Assembly: GCA_033851915.1 (NCBI GenBank) | Contig: JAWSVM010000001.1 | Location: 62,001-126,000, forward strand | DNA length: 64,000 nucleotides | Origin: UBA1672 sp033851915 | GTDB lineage: Bacteria; Pseudomonadota; Alphaproteobacteria; Micavibrionales; Micavibrionaceae | Reading direction: 5' to 3' | In this document: positions 36,924-45,726 of the stretch, piece after piece | Layout: each line of letters opens with the position of its first letter | Position numbering within the stretch: position 1 is the first letter of the stretch | Program-made: the position numbers and the translations under genes | The notes under the pieces: generated by a model | What the model was told of the DNA's origin: nothing | Seen by the model: only the letters and a program-made list of their open reading frames with translations | Databases searched by the model: none

Positions 36924-37436
36924 ATGACAATCGTTATTACCATCGCATGTTTATTCTGCACTTTGTGCTTACTTGGAATTCTGACATTTATTGATTTAAA
37001 GACCCGCTTGCTGCCAAATAAATATGTCGGCGGCATTTTTGTGTTGGGCATTATATTCCAAACCGTAACACAATTTCATTTTGCAGCGCCTGCAGAAGTG
37101 ATCCTTGGTGCAATTACGGGCGCAGGGCTTCTTCTGTTTGTGCGCTATTTTGCAAATCGCATTTACAAACAAGATACATTAGGGCTTGGCGATGTGAAAT
37201 TAATGGGCGCGGCAGGCATTTGGCTTGGAATGGATCATATTTTACTGGCCATTTCACTGGGCGCATTCGCAGGATTAATTCACGGCCTTATTTATGGCTT
37301 TATCATATCCCAAAAGACAGGTGAGAAAGTCAATTTTTCAACGCTCTCCATTCCCGCAGGACCGGGCTTCATTTTTGGCATTATCGCCATTGGTATTTTC
37401 AAATTTCATACACTGCCTATCTATATAGGAATATAA
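36924..37436 (+). CDS. Prepilin peptidase (A24, CpaA/TadV-like short form)
   Basis: A 170-residue membrane aspartyl protease with about six transmembrane helices. The first catalytic Asp lies in FIDLKTRLLPNKYVGG (about 27) and the second in the GLGDVKLMGAAGIWLG motif (GxGD, about 90). The N-terminal methylation domain with its cysteines, found in full-length PilD, is missing, as in TadV/CpaA and R64 PilU. It is divergent from the response regulator and would process pilin-like precursors made by the cluster or elsewhere. No Shine-Dalgarno; TATAAA at 36911-36916 ends seven bases before the ATG, so the transcript may be leaderless. Confidence 0.88.
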   Translation: MTIVITIACLFCTLCLLGILTFIDLKTRLLPNKYVGGIFVLGIIFQTVTQFHFAAPAEVILGAITGAGLLLFVRYFANRIYKQDTLGLGDVKLMGAAGIWLGMDHILLAISLGAFAGLIHGLIYGFIISQKTGEKVNFSTLSIPAGPGFIFGIIAIGIFKFHTLPIYIGI

Positions 37437-37481
37437 AATTCTTCTGGACTTACAAGATAAGAAAGTGCATTTCATGGTGTT

Positions 37482-38390
37482 ATGAAACATTTACTTGGCA
37501 TTGATGAGCTATCCTCTGATGAGATTCAGGACATATTGAATCGCGCTGACTATTACGCCAGAGCCTTAAAAGACGGGCGTTGGGATCGTGATAAATTAAA
37601 AAACAAGATTATCCTCACACTATTTTTTGAATCCTCAACGCGGACATTAACTTCGTTTGATATTGCAGCAAAACGCCTTGGCGCGGATGTTGTGAACTGG
37701 AATGCGGAGTTAAGTTCCCTCAAAAAAGACGAAACATTCTCTGACACCATCGATACATTAAGTGCGATGGAGCCTGATTGTATCATTATAAGGCACAGCG
37801 AATACGGCGCACCTGGCTTTGTGGCAAATCGAGTGAATTGCCCCGTTGTTAATGCGGGTGACAGCTGGCGCGAACATCCATCACAAGCTTTGCTGGACGC
37901 GCTGACCATTATACAGGAAAAAGATAAACTGGATGGCCTAACCGTGGCGATTTGCGGAGATGTAGCACATAGCCGTGTTGCAAGCTCCAACGCGAAGCTG
38001 CTCACCAAGATGGGCGCGCATGTGCGCTTTGTTGCGCCGGAATTCCTTATGCCGCAAAAACTGCCTGTTGAGGGTATTGAATGTTTTGATACTCTGGAAG
38101 AAGGCATTAAAGACGCCGATGTCGTGATGACCTTACGCATTCAAAAAGAGCGCATGGATCGCGGATCAATTCCAAGTGACGCGGCATACTTCAACAATTA
38201 CGGCCTAACATTAGAACGTTTGGCCTTTGCGAAGAAAGACGCGCTGGTGATGCATCCGGGGCCGATGAACAGAGGCGTCGAGATTGCCGATGAAGTCGCC
38301 GACGATCCAACGCGCAGCCTAATGAAAAAACAAGTCGCCAACGGTATTCCAACGCGTATGGCGATACTGGATATGGTTATGGGTGGGTGA
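37482..38390 (+). CDS. pyrB: Aspartate carbamoyltransferase catalytic subunit
   Basis: Makes N-carbamoyl-aspartate in pyrimidine synthesis. FFESSTRTLTSFD (carbamoyl phosphate site, about residues 46-58), the HPSQALLDALTI block (about 125) and MHPGPMNRGVEI near the C-terminus are intact. Length 302, standard. In many alphaproteobacteria pyrC follows directly; here plsY begins three bases after the stop. Confidence 0.95.
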   Translation: MKHLLGIDELSSDEIQDILNRADYYARALKDGRWDRDKLKNKIILTLFFESSTRTLTSFDIAAKRLGADVVNWNAELSSLKKDETFSDTIDTLSAMEPDCIIIRHSEYGAPGFVANRVNCPVVNAGDSWREHPSQALLDALTIIQEKDKLDGLTVAICGDVAHSRVASSNAKLLTKMGAHVRFVAPEFLMPQKLPVEGIECFDTLEEGIKDADVVMTLRIQKERMDRGSIPSDAAYFNNYGLTLERLAFAKKDALVMHPGPMNRGVEIADEVADDPTRSLMKKQVANGIPTRMAILDMVMGG

Positions 38391-38393
38391 TGT

Positions 38394-39128
38394 ATGCTAT
38401 TCGATCCTAATATCATTAAAATAATCCCTAACATGTTTAATATGGACCCATTTTTCATAGCTATATTGGTGACACTCATAGCAACTGTACTATGCTATTT
38501 GATTGGCTCCATCCCTTTCGGTTTGCTCCTAACTAAAATGTCAGGATATGGCGACATACGTTCAATTGGATCGGGAAATATTGGAACAACGAATGTTCTG
38601 AGAACCGGAAATAAAAAATTAGCCTTACTCACGCTCATACTAGATGCAAGTAAAGGCTCGTTTATGATTTTTTTAGTAATCGGGATTCCTAATTTTACAG
38701 AAACATCGGACTTAACAGTTTCAGCGTCACAATTTGAAATGGCACTTAGCCTAGGATACTGGACTATACTCGGTCATTGTTTTCCTATCTGGCTAAAATT
38801 TAAAGGTGGCAAAGGTGTGGCGACGGCGCTTGGAGTGTTTCTTATCGCTGTGCCTTATGCAGGGCTTGCGGCGTGCGCGGCGTGGATACTGACGGCGAAG
38901 TTCACAAAGATATCTTCCCTCTCTGCACTGGTCGCCGTTGGCATTGCACCGATTGTGACACTCTTTATATATGGCGTAGCACCTGCGGGAATTTGCGCTC
39001 TGATTACTTTATTGGTATGGATACGTCATAAAGACAACATCAAGCGCTTGTTAAAAGGTGAAGAGCCAAAAATCGGCGCGGGTAAGAAAAACAAAGAAGA
39101 GGCACACGTTGAATCTGTTTCAAAGTAA
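38394..39128 (+). CDS. plsY: Glycerol-3-phosphate acyltransferase PlsY
   Basis: Transfers an acyl group from acyl-phosphate to glycerol 3-phosphate, the first step of phospholipid synthesis. Five or six membrane helices are seen. The three family motifs are present: RSIGSGNIGTTNVLRTG (about 60), the GHCFPIWLKFKGGKGVATALG region (in parts, about 130-150), and the C-terminal WIRHKDNIKRLLKGEEPKIG. At 244 residues it is longer than the usual 200-215; extra residues lie at the N-terminus and in a loop before motif 2. An internal ATG at 38433 or 38442 is possible but no better supported. Confidence 0.92.
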   Translation: MLFDPNIIKIIPNMFNMDPFFIAILVTLIATVLCYLIGSIPFGLLLTKMSGYGDIRSIGSGNIGTTNVLRTGNKKLALLTLILDASKGSFMIFLVIGIPNFTETSDLTVSASQFEMALSLGYWTILGHCFPIWLKFKGGKGVATALGVFLIAVPYAGLAACAAWILTAKFTKISSLSALVAVGIAPIVTLFIYGVAPAGICALITLLVWIRHKDNIKRLLKGEEPKIGAGKKNKEEAHVESVSK

Positions 39129-40269
39129 ATCACAGATAAAAGATTTAGACGAGACCGAACGCTTGGCGGCGATGCGCCTTTTCCGCACTGAGAATATCGG
39201 CCCCATCACTTATTACCAATTGATTGAACGCTTTGGCAGCGCAGGCGAAGCCCTGACGCAATTGCCTGAACTAGCCAAACGCGGAGGCCGTAAAAAGCCA
39301 CTCACCCCGCCCTCCGAAAAAGAGATAGAGCGCGAATATAAAGCGCTGCTAAAACTTGGCGGGCAAATTATCACCGTGCAGGATAAAGCTTACCCCCTCG
39401 CCTTAACCGCGACAGAAGATGCGCCGCCTGTTCTAAGTGTGATTGGCAATGTCAGCCTGCTGAATAAATCTTGCGTTGCCATTGTCGGCGCGCGTAATGC
39501 CTCCATCAACGGACGGAAATTCGCACGCAAAATCGCGCATGAACTGGGCGCACGCGGGCAAACCATCACATCAGGGCTTGCACGCGGCATCGACACCGCC
39601 GCGCATGAGGGCAGCATAGACACAGGCACAATCGCCGTGGTCGCCAGCGGTATTGACGTGGTCTATCCCGAAGAAAACCAAAAACTCTATGAAGAAATCG
39701 CAGAAAAAGGCCTAATCATTGCCGAAAACAAGCTGGGCGCGAAACCCTATACTTCGGCTTTCCCCAGACGTAACCGCATTGTATCGGGCATATCCAAAGG
39801 CATTATCGTGGTTGAGGCAACGCGGCGTTCAGGCTCTCTCATCACTGCAAGAATGGCGGGTGAACAAGGACGCGATGTTTACGCCGTGCCCGGCTCGCCC
39901 TTTGATCCACGCGCCGCAGGGCCAAACTATTTAATCCGTGAGGGCGCGACACTGGTTCGTAACGCCGATGATGTCATGGAAATATTGATGGATTTTTCAG
40001 GAAATTCCTTGCGCGAACCACCAACAGCTGTGATAAATTTTATACCGCATCTGCAAGAAGTACAGAACAAAGACAACGAGGAAGCACTCGAAATCAGACA
40101 GGAAAAGATACTCTCTCATTTATCTTTTACACCAATTTCTGTTGACGAATTGCTCAGAGCATGTCATTTGACTATTTCCGCTCTCCAGACAACTTTGCTG
40201 GAATTGGAGCTTGCAGGCCGCGTAAAACGCCTACCCGGAAACAGGATTAGCCTGCTTGAGAACGAATAA
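39109..40269 (+). CDS. dprA: DNA-processing protein DprA
   Basis: Loads RecA onto single-stranded DNA entering the cell during natural transformation; also widespread in non-competent species. An N-terminal SAM-like helical part (RLFRTENIGPITYYQLIERFG) is followed by the Rossmann domain with VGARNASINGRKFARKIA (about 115), TSGLARGIDTAAHEG (about 148) and FPRRNRIVSGIS (about 215), then a C-terminal winged helix (about 310-385). I favour the TTG at 39109, preceded by AGAAGAGG, which overlaps the plsY end by 20 bases. A GTG at 39058 would extend the protein by 17 basic residues. Confidence 0.92.
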   Translation: MNLFQSKSQIKDLDETERLAAMRLFRTENIGPITYYQLIERFGSAGEALTQLPELAKRGGRKKPLTPPSEKEIEREYKALLKLGGQIITVQDKAYPLALTATEDAPPVLSVIGNVSLLNKSCVAIVGARNASINGRKFARKIAHELGARGQTITSGLARGIDTAAHEGSIDTGTIAVVASGIDVVYPEENQKLYEEIAEKGLIIAENKLGAKPYTSAFPRRNRIVSGISKGIIVVEATRRSGSLITARMAGEQGRDVYAVPGSPFDPRAAGPNYLIREGATLVRNADDVMEILMDFSGNSLREPPTAVINFIPHLQEVQNKDNEEALEIRQEKILSHLSFTPISVDELLRACHLTISALQTTLLELELAGRVKRLPGNRISLLENE

Positions 40270-40286
40270 AAGATAGAGGAACACAC

Positions 40287-42875
40287 GTGAGCAAAAATCT
40301 CGTAATTGTTGAATCACCCGCAAAAGCAAAAACCATCAACAAGTATCTCGGCTCTGATTTCGAGGTGCTGGCATCCTATGGGCATGTTCGTGATTTGGTG
40401 AATAAAGACGGCTCTGTTTTGCCGGATGAAGATTTCGCGATGAAGTGGCAACTTGGTGATCGCGCTGAAAAAAATGTCAAAGAGATTAAGAAAGCTCTGA
40501 AAAAAGCCGATGCATTGTATCTCGCACCTGACCCTGACAGAGAAGGAGAAGCAATTGCGTGGCATATATATGAGTTACTGGATGAAGATGGCTTATTAGA
40601 AGGCAAAGAAGTTCACCGCGTTACGTTTAACGAGATTACAAAAACCGCCGTTAAAACCGCTTTTGAAAATGCCAGAGAATTGGATCAGCCATTAATTGAT
40701 GCTTATCTTGCACGCCGTGCGCTGGATTATCTGGTTGGCTTTAATATCTCCCCTGTTTTGTGGCGCAAGTTGCCCGGTTCACGTTCTGCGGGACGTGTGC
40801 AATCTGTTGCTCTGCGCCTTATTTGTGAGCGCGAGACCGAGATTGAAATTTTCAAGCCACAGGAATATTGGAGCATCGAAACCCAGCACCGCACACCAGA
40901 AGGTGCGCCCTTTGTTGCGCGTCTAACGCATTTGGCAGGCAATAAACTGGGTAAGTTCGATATCCCGAGCGAAGAAAATGCAATTGCCGCCGTTGAGCGC
41001 ATCAAGAATAAAACGCTCTCGGTTCAGAAAATCGAGAAAAAGCAAGTGCGCCGCAGCCCGTCCGCGCCGTTCATTACCTCATCCCTGCAAATGGAAGCCT
41101 CGCGCAAGCTAGGCATGTCAGCTTCAAACACGATGCGCCTTGCACAAAGATTATATGAAGGCGGCGAAGATGGCGGTCTGATTACTTATATGAGAACAGA
41201 CGGCACGACCCTGTCCGAAGATGCAGTCAAGCAATGCCGCAGTGTGATCGGCAAGGATTACGGCGATAGATACCTACCCGATGCACCGCGTCTCTATAAA
41301 TCCAAAGCCAAGAACGCGCAAGAGGCGCATGAAGCGATCAGACCCACTGAGTTAAGCCGCACCCCTGCCTCACTTAAAGGCAAGCTAGAGCACGATCAAT
41401 GGCGTCTTTATGATTTGATCTGGAAACGCACAATTGCATCCCAGATGGAAAATGCGATCATGGATCAGATGAAAATTGATTTATCGGATGGTACAGATGA
41501 TGTTATCTTGCGCGCCAATGGCTCTGTCATTGCGTTTGACGGTTTCTTGACACTGTATCAAGAAGATACGGATGATGATGAAAACGTCAAAGAATCAGAT
41601 CGTCGCCTGCCGGCTATGAAGCAAGGCGATGCAGCCAAACTGGTTGATACAACGCCAAACCAGCATTTCACACAACCACCGCCGCGCTATTCCGAAGCAT
41701 CTTTGGTTAAGAGAATGGAAGAGCTTGGCATTGGTCGCCCATCAACTTATGCCTCTATCATGCAAGTGTTGCGTGATCGTGATTATGTGGTGATGGATAA
41801 GCGTCGTTTTATACCCGAAGATCGCGGTCGTCTGGTAACAACGTTCCTATCCAAATTCTTCACCCGTTATGTTGATTATGATTTCACAGCCAATCTGGAA
41901 GAAGAGCTGGATGCAATTGCATCGGGTAATCTACCATGGAAAGACGCGCTGAAACTCTTCTGGAAAGATTTCAAAGTTGCCGTTGATGGCACAAAAGAAC
42001 TCACCATTACCGAGGTTATAGACCATCTTGACGCCGAGCTTGGCCCTCACTTTTTCCCCGAAGGTGATGACAGCAGATGCTGTAAGGCTTGTACGGATAA
42101 TAAAGAATTGGACGCTGGTCGTCTTGGCTTGAAGTTGGGTAAATTCGGCGCATTTATCGGCTGTTCGAACTATCCTGAATGTAAGTTCACACGTCCGCTT
42201 GTTGTGCCGGATGGCACAGAGGATGACCACGCAGCTCTTGCGAATGAGCCAAAAATTCTAGGTGAAGAAGAAGGCACAGGGCGTTCAATATCACTACGCC
42301 GTGGCCCTTATGGCCCGTATGTGCAAATCGACCCACCACCAGAGGCCATCGCCGAAGTGGACGCGATTAATAAAGAGTTTGAAAAAGAATTTGAGGCCAA
42401 GGTTAAAAAAGCCGAAGAAAATGGCAAAAAGCCACCGAAAAAGGCCAAACGCAAAGCGCAACCAAAACCGAAACGCCAAGGCCTGCCCGCAGGTACAAAT
42501 GTTGAGGATGTTACATTGGAAATGGCGATTGGCTTATTGGCCTTGCCGCGTGATGTCGGTACGCACCCTGAAACGGGTGATATGATACAGGCCGGTATTG
42601 GTCGCTTTGGCCCGTTCTTGAAACATGAAGGCAAATTTACATCTCTACCTAAAGATGATGATGTGATGCATGTCGGTATGAACCGCGCGGTTGAAGTGCT
42701 GGCTCTTGCCGCAGAAAAACGTGCCGCGAAAGACGCCGCAAAGCTCATAAAAGACGCCGAAAGAGAAGAAAAATCAGTAGAAAAGAAGAAAGCCACGAAA
42801 AAGAAAAAATCCGCGGCTAAAAAGAAAAAGACTCCGGCAAAGAAAAAATCGGCAGCTAAAAAGAAAAGCGCATAA
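40287..42875 (+). CDS. topA: DNA topoisomerase I
   Basis: An 862-residue type IA topoisomerase relaxing negative supercoils. The TOPRIM domain begins LVIVESPAKAKTINKYLG and includes the DPDREGEAIAWH metal site (about 75-86). The active-site Tyr lies in GLITYMRTDGTTLS (about 300). A zinc-ribbon-like segment (CCKACTDNKE ... IGCSNYPECKF) lies at about 600-635. The C-terminus ends in about 30 Lys/Ala-rich residues with AKKKK repeats, resembling histone H1-like tails, which probably adds non-specific DNA binding. It is followed by rnr after two bases. Confidence 0.96.
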   Translation: MSKNLVIVESPAKAKTINKYLGSDFEVLASYGHVRDLVNKDGSVLPDEDFAMKWQLGDRAEKNVKEIKKALKKADALYLAPDPDREGEAIAWHIYELLDEDGLLEGKEVHRVTFNEITKTAVKTAFENARELDQPLIDAYLARRALDYLVGFNISPVLWRKLPGSRSAGRVQSVALRLICERETEIEIFKPQEYWSIETQHRTPEGAPFVARLTHLAGNKLGKFDIPSEENAIAAVERIKNKTLSVQKIEKKQVRRSPSAPFITSSLQMEASRKLGMSASNTMRLAQRLYEGGEDGGLITYMRTDGTTLSEDAVKQCRSVIGKDYGDRYLPDAPRLYKSKAKNAQEAHEAIRPTELSRTPASLKGKLEHDQWRLYDLIWKRTIASQMENAIMDQMKIDLSDGTDDVILRANGSVIAFDGFLTLYQEDTDDDENVKESDRRLPAMKQGDAAKLVDTTPNQHFTQPPPRYSEASLVKRMEELGIGRPSTYASIMQVLRDRDYVVMDKRRFIPEDRGRLVTTFLSKFFTRYVDYDFTANLEEELDAIASGNLPWKDALKLFWKDFKVAVDGTKELTITEVIDHLDAELGPHFFPEGDDSRCCKACTDNKELDAGRLGLKLGKFGAFIGCSNYPECKFTRPLVVPDGTEDDHAALANEPKILGEEEGTGRSISLRRGPYGPYVQIDPPPEAIAEVDAINKEFEKEFEAKVKKAEENGKKPPKKAKRKAQPKPKRQGLPAGTNVEDVTLEMAIGLLALPRDVGTHPETGDMIQAGIGRFGPFLKHEGKFTSLPKDDDVMHVGMNRAVEVLALAAEKRAAKDAAKLIKDAEREEKSVEKKKATKKKKSAAKKKKTPAKKKSAAKKKSA

Positions 42876-42877
42876 AT

Positions 42878-45199
42878 ATGTCGACCTTAAACAAAGAAGC
42901 AATTTTCGACTTTATACAATCTTCCACCACACCTGTAACCAAACGTCAGGTTGCCCGTGCATTTCATATTAAAGGCGGTGAAAATCGTGTCGCGCTGAAA
43001 CAGATTCTTAAAGCCCTTTGTAATGATGGAACAATCACGAAACAAACCGGCGGCGTTTATAGCGCACCGGATGGCTTACCTTCAGTCTCTGTGCTGGAAG
43101 TATCAGAGATTGATCTGGACGGCGATGTCTTTGCCGTACCGTTGGAGTGGGACGAAAACTTAAAAGGCCCACCGCCACGCATCGAAATTGTTCCCGACCA
43201 AAAGAACTTCAAGAATATTCGCGAGAAAAGCCGCGCTTTATGTCGTATCTCCAAGCAAAGTGACAATGTCTATGAGGCACGTATTATTCGCCTGATTGAT
43301 GAAGGATCGCGCTATGAGGGCGGCAGCGTCATTGGCATTATCCGCATACAGAAAAACGACGCAATTTTGCAGCCCACAAATAAACGCGCAAAATATGATT
43401 TCGATATTTTGACCGGTGATCTAAATGGCGCAAAAGATGGCGATCTAGCCAAGGCAGAAGTTCTGCCATCTCGCGGCGTAAAGCGTAAGCGCGTGCGCAT
43501 TGTCGATGTGCTTGGAAAACAAGATGATCCTAAAGCTATTAGTTTGATCTCCTTGCATGAAGCAGGGCTAAGTGACACCTTCCCCGAGGCCGTCATAAAA
43601 GAGACAAACGGCCTGAAAGTGCCTGATATAAAAGGCCGTGAAGATTTACGCGATACACCGTTGGTCACTATTGATGGCGCGGATGCGCGTGATTTTGATG
43701 ATGCGGTCTTTGCGGAGAAGCTGGAAGACGGCACATATCACCTGATCGTCGCCATTGCCGATGTGGCGCATTATGTCCGCCAAGGTACTAATCTGGATGA
43801 CGAAGCACAAAAACGCGGGAACTCAACCTATTTCCCTGATCGCGTTGTGCCGATGCTGCCCGAGGCTCTGTCGAATGATCTCTGTTCACTGCGTCCGCAT
43901 GAAACACGCGCCTCACTTGCCGCTCATATGTGGATTGATGCACGTGGCAAGCTCATACGCTATAAAGTCGTACGCGCCCTGATTAAATCCCATGCTCGCC
44001 TAACCTATGAACAGGTACAAGCCGCGCAGGACGGTCAAACTGATGAAATCACCGCGCCGCTGATGAAGGACGTGATTACACCACTTTATACGGTTTATGA
44101 AGTGTTAGACAAAGCGCGCCGTGATCGTGGGGCACTTGATCTCGACCTGCCCGAACGCCAGATCCTTATCAATGATAAAGGCGAGATGACGGGCGTTACA
44201 ACGCGCATGCGCTTAGACGCGCACAAGCTGATTGAAGAGTTTATGATTCTGGCCAATGTTACGGCGGCCTCAGCCATAGAAGCCAAGATGCGCGGCACGA
44301 AGGGCGATTACCCGTGTGTTTACCGTGTTCATGACAAGCCCAGCTATGAGAAATTAGAAGGCGCGCGTGACTTTATCGAAAGTTTTGGCCTGTCCCTGCC
44401 GAAAGGTTCATCCATAAAGCCGAAACAGATCAATCATTTGCTACAAGCCGCAGCGGAACATTCCTATTCCCATCTAATTTCACAGATGGTTTTACGCACG
44501 CAAAGCCAAGCGATCTACTCCACACAAAATCTCGGGCATTTCGGGTTAGCGTTAGAGAAATATGCGCATTTCACTTCCCCTATTCGCCGTTATGCGGATC
44601 TACTTGTCCATCGTGCCTTGATCGGTGCTTACGGGCTTGGTGATGGCGGCTTGACCGAACTGGAGAGGTCGCGCATTGACGAGATTGCACAACACATCTC
44701 CGAGACCGAACGTACCTCTATGGGCGCAGAGCGCAGCGCGGTTGATCGCTTTACCGCCAGTTATCTCTCCGAGCATATCGGCGCGGAATTTGAAGGTAAA
44801 ATTAATGGCGTGACCCGCTTTGGCCTTTTTGTGACCTTAAGCGAGAGCGGCGCAGATGGCCTTATCCCCATGCGCTCTTTGGGCGATGATTACTATATCC
44901 ATGATGAAAAAGCACACGCCCTCGTCGGACGTAAGCATAAGCAAGTTTACCGTCTTGGTGCGCCCATGCGTATTGTCATTAAAGAAGCAAATGGGATTAC
45001 CGGATCGTGTGTTTTCGCGCCTGCTCCGGGGCAACAAGGCGCAGATATTCCGGGTATGGCTGCACCGAAAATTTCCGGTGGTCATGATGGTCGCAAACAT
45101 AGCCGTGGCGGGCATAAATCATCAGGAAAACCGTGGGAAAAGCCAGATGGAAAAGACCGTAAAAAACAACGACATTCTGGGAAACGAAAAAAACGATAA
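42878..45199 (+). CDS. rnr: Ribonuclease R
   Basis: A 773-residue 3'-5' exoribonuclease able to digest structured RNA. An N-terminal winged-helix region (about 5-60) and cold-shock domains are followed by the RNB catalytic domain with TIDGADARDFDDAVFAEKL (about 260-280) carrying the metal-binding Asp residues, and HFTSPIRRYADLLVHRALIG near 560. An S1 domain (FEGKINGVTRFGLFVTL, about 640) precedes a basic Gly/Lys/His-rich tail. In alphaproteobacteria topA and rnr are commonly adjacent. Confidence 0.95.
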   Translation: MSTLNKEAIFDFIQSSTTPVTKRQVARAFHIKGGENRVALKQILKALCNDGTITKQTGGVYSAPDGLPSVSVLEVSEIDLDGDVFAVPLEWDENLKGPPPRIEIVPDQKNFKNIREKSRALCRISKQSDNVYEARIIRLIDEGSRYEGGSVIGIIRIQKNDAILQPTNKRAKYDFDILTGDLNGAKDGDLAKAEVLPSRGVKRKRVRIVDVLGKQDDPKAISLISLHEAGLSDTFPEAVIKETNGLKVPDIKGREDLRDTPLVTIDGADARDFDDAVFAEKLEDGTYHLIVAIADVAHYVRQGTNLDDEAQKRGNSTYFPDRVVPMLPEALSNDLCSLRPHETRASLAAHMWIDARGKLIRYKVVRALIKSHARLTYEQVQAAQDGQTDEITAPLMKDVITPLYTVYEVLDKARRDRGALDLDLPERQILINDKGEMTGVTTRMRLDAHKLIEEFMILANVTAASAIEAKMRGTKGDYPCVYRVHDKPSYEKLEGARDFIESFGLSLPKGSSIKPKQINHLLQAAAEHSYSHLISQMVLRTQSQAIYSTQNLGHFGLALEKYAHFTSPIRRYADLLVHRALIGAYGLGDGGLTELERSRIDEIAQHISETERTSMGAERSAVDRFTASYLSEHIGAEFEGKINGVTRFGLFVTLSESGADGLIPMRSLGDDYYIHDEKAHALVGRKHKQVYRLGAPMRIVIKEANGITGSCVFAPAPGQQGADIPGMAAPKISGGHDGRKHSRGGHKSSGKPWEKPDGKDRKKQRHSGKRKKR

Positions 45200-45217
45200 A
45201 AGTTCACGCTGAAATGC

Positions 45218-45246
45218 TTGACAAACATCGTAAAACCCTTCATAAA
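45218..45246 (+). promoter_or_regulatory. Candidate rpmG promoter
   Basis: A perfect TTGACA at 45218-45223 is followed by a 17-base spacer and CATAAA at 45241-45246 (4 of 6 match to TATAAT). This is the best sigma-70-like promoter I found in the window. It would give rpmG a leader of about 105 bases. Confidence 0.55.
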
Positions 45247-45278
45247 GCCGACTTTACAAGTACTGGTCATTCATATCT

Positions 45279-45344
45279 TTATCTGGACAAGGCATGAGTG
45301 ACGAAGCGTAGCTTACTACGTAAGAATAATGATAATCCAGATAA
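45279..45344 (+). other. Structured leader element before rpmG
   Basis: TTATCTGGA (45279-45287) and TCCAGATAA (45336-45344) form a perfect 9-bp outer stem. Inside it GCGTAG and CTACGT around 45306-45322 form a second hairpin with a CTTA loop. The outer stem ends just before the rpmG Shine-Dalgarno (AGAGGA), so folding could tune translation. No known RNA family is recognised. Confidence 0.45.
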
Positions 45345-45359
45345 GTAGAGGAATGACCG

Positions 45360-45560
45360 ATGGCAAAATCGTCACACGTAAAAGTAAGATTAGAAAGCGA
45401 AGCCGGTACAGGATACCGTTACTACGCAAAACGCAGCACACGCGCGGAATATAAAATCAAAAAGAAAAAATACGACCCTTGGGCTGTTAACCCTGAAACA
45501 GGGAATAAAGGCATGCACGTCATGTTCGTAGAAAAGAAAATGCCGCCTTCCAAAAAGTAA
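45360..45560 (+). CDS. rpmG: 50S ribosomal protein L33
   Basis: A 66-residue basic protein. The N-terminus (VKVRLESEAGTGYRYYAKRS) and the KKKYDP motif match L33. There are no zinc-binding cysteines, so it is the C-minus form. Most alphaproteobacterial L33 proteins have about 55 residues; here about ten extra residues lie after YDP (WAVNPETGNKGMHVMF). The Shine-Dalgarno AGAGGA lies about eight bases upstream. A terminator follows closely, so it is monocistronic. Confidence 0.85.
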   Translation: MAKSSHVKVRLESEAGTGYRYYAKRSTRAEYKIKKKKYDPWAVNPETGNKGMHVMFVEKKMPPSKK

Positions 45561-45603
45561 TTTGGCTCAAAAGTAAGGCAGAGCAGAATTTTAAACCAAT
45601 ACC

Positions 45604-45630
45604 AACGTCCGTTTATCGGGCGTTTTTTAT
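45604..45630 (+). terminator. Rho-independent terminator after rpmG
   Basis: ACGTCCG (45605-45611), a TTTAT loop and CGGGCGT (45617-45623) form a 7-bp stem with one G-T pair, followed directly by a run of six T residues. Strand and position fit termination of rpmG. Confidence 0.8.
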
Positions 45631-45726
45631 TATCTGAAGCACAACGAAAAACCATTAAAGGTTGTCTTGTAAAAGCGTATCATGCAAAATTGTGCTTACG
45701 GTCACCAATTTCTAAAGGATAAATCA

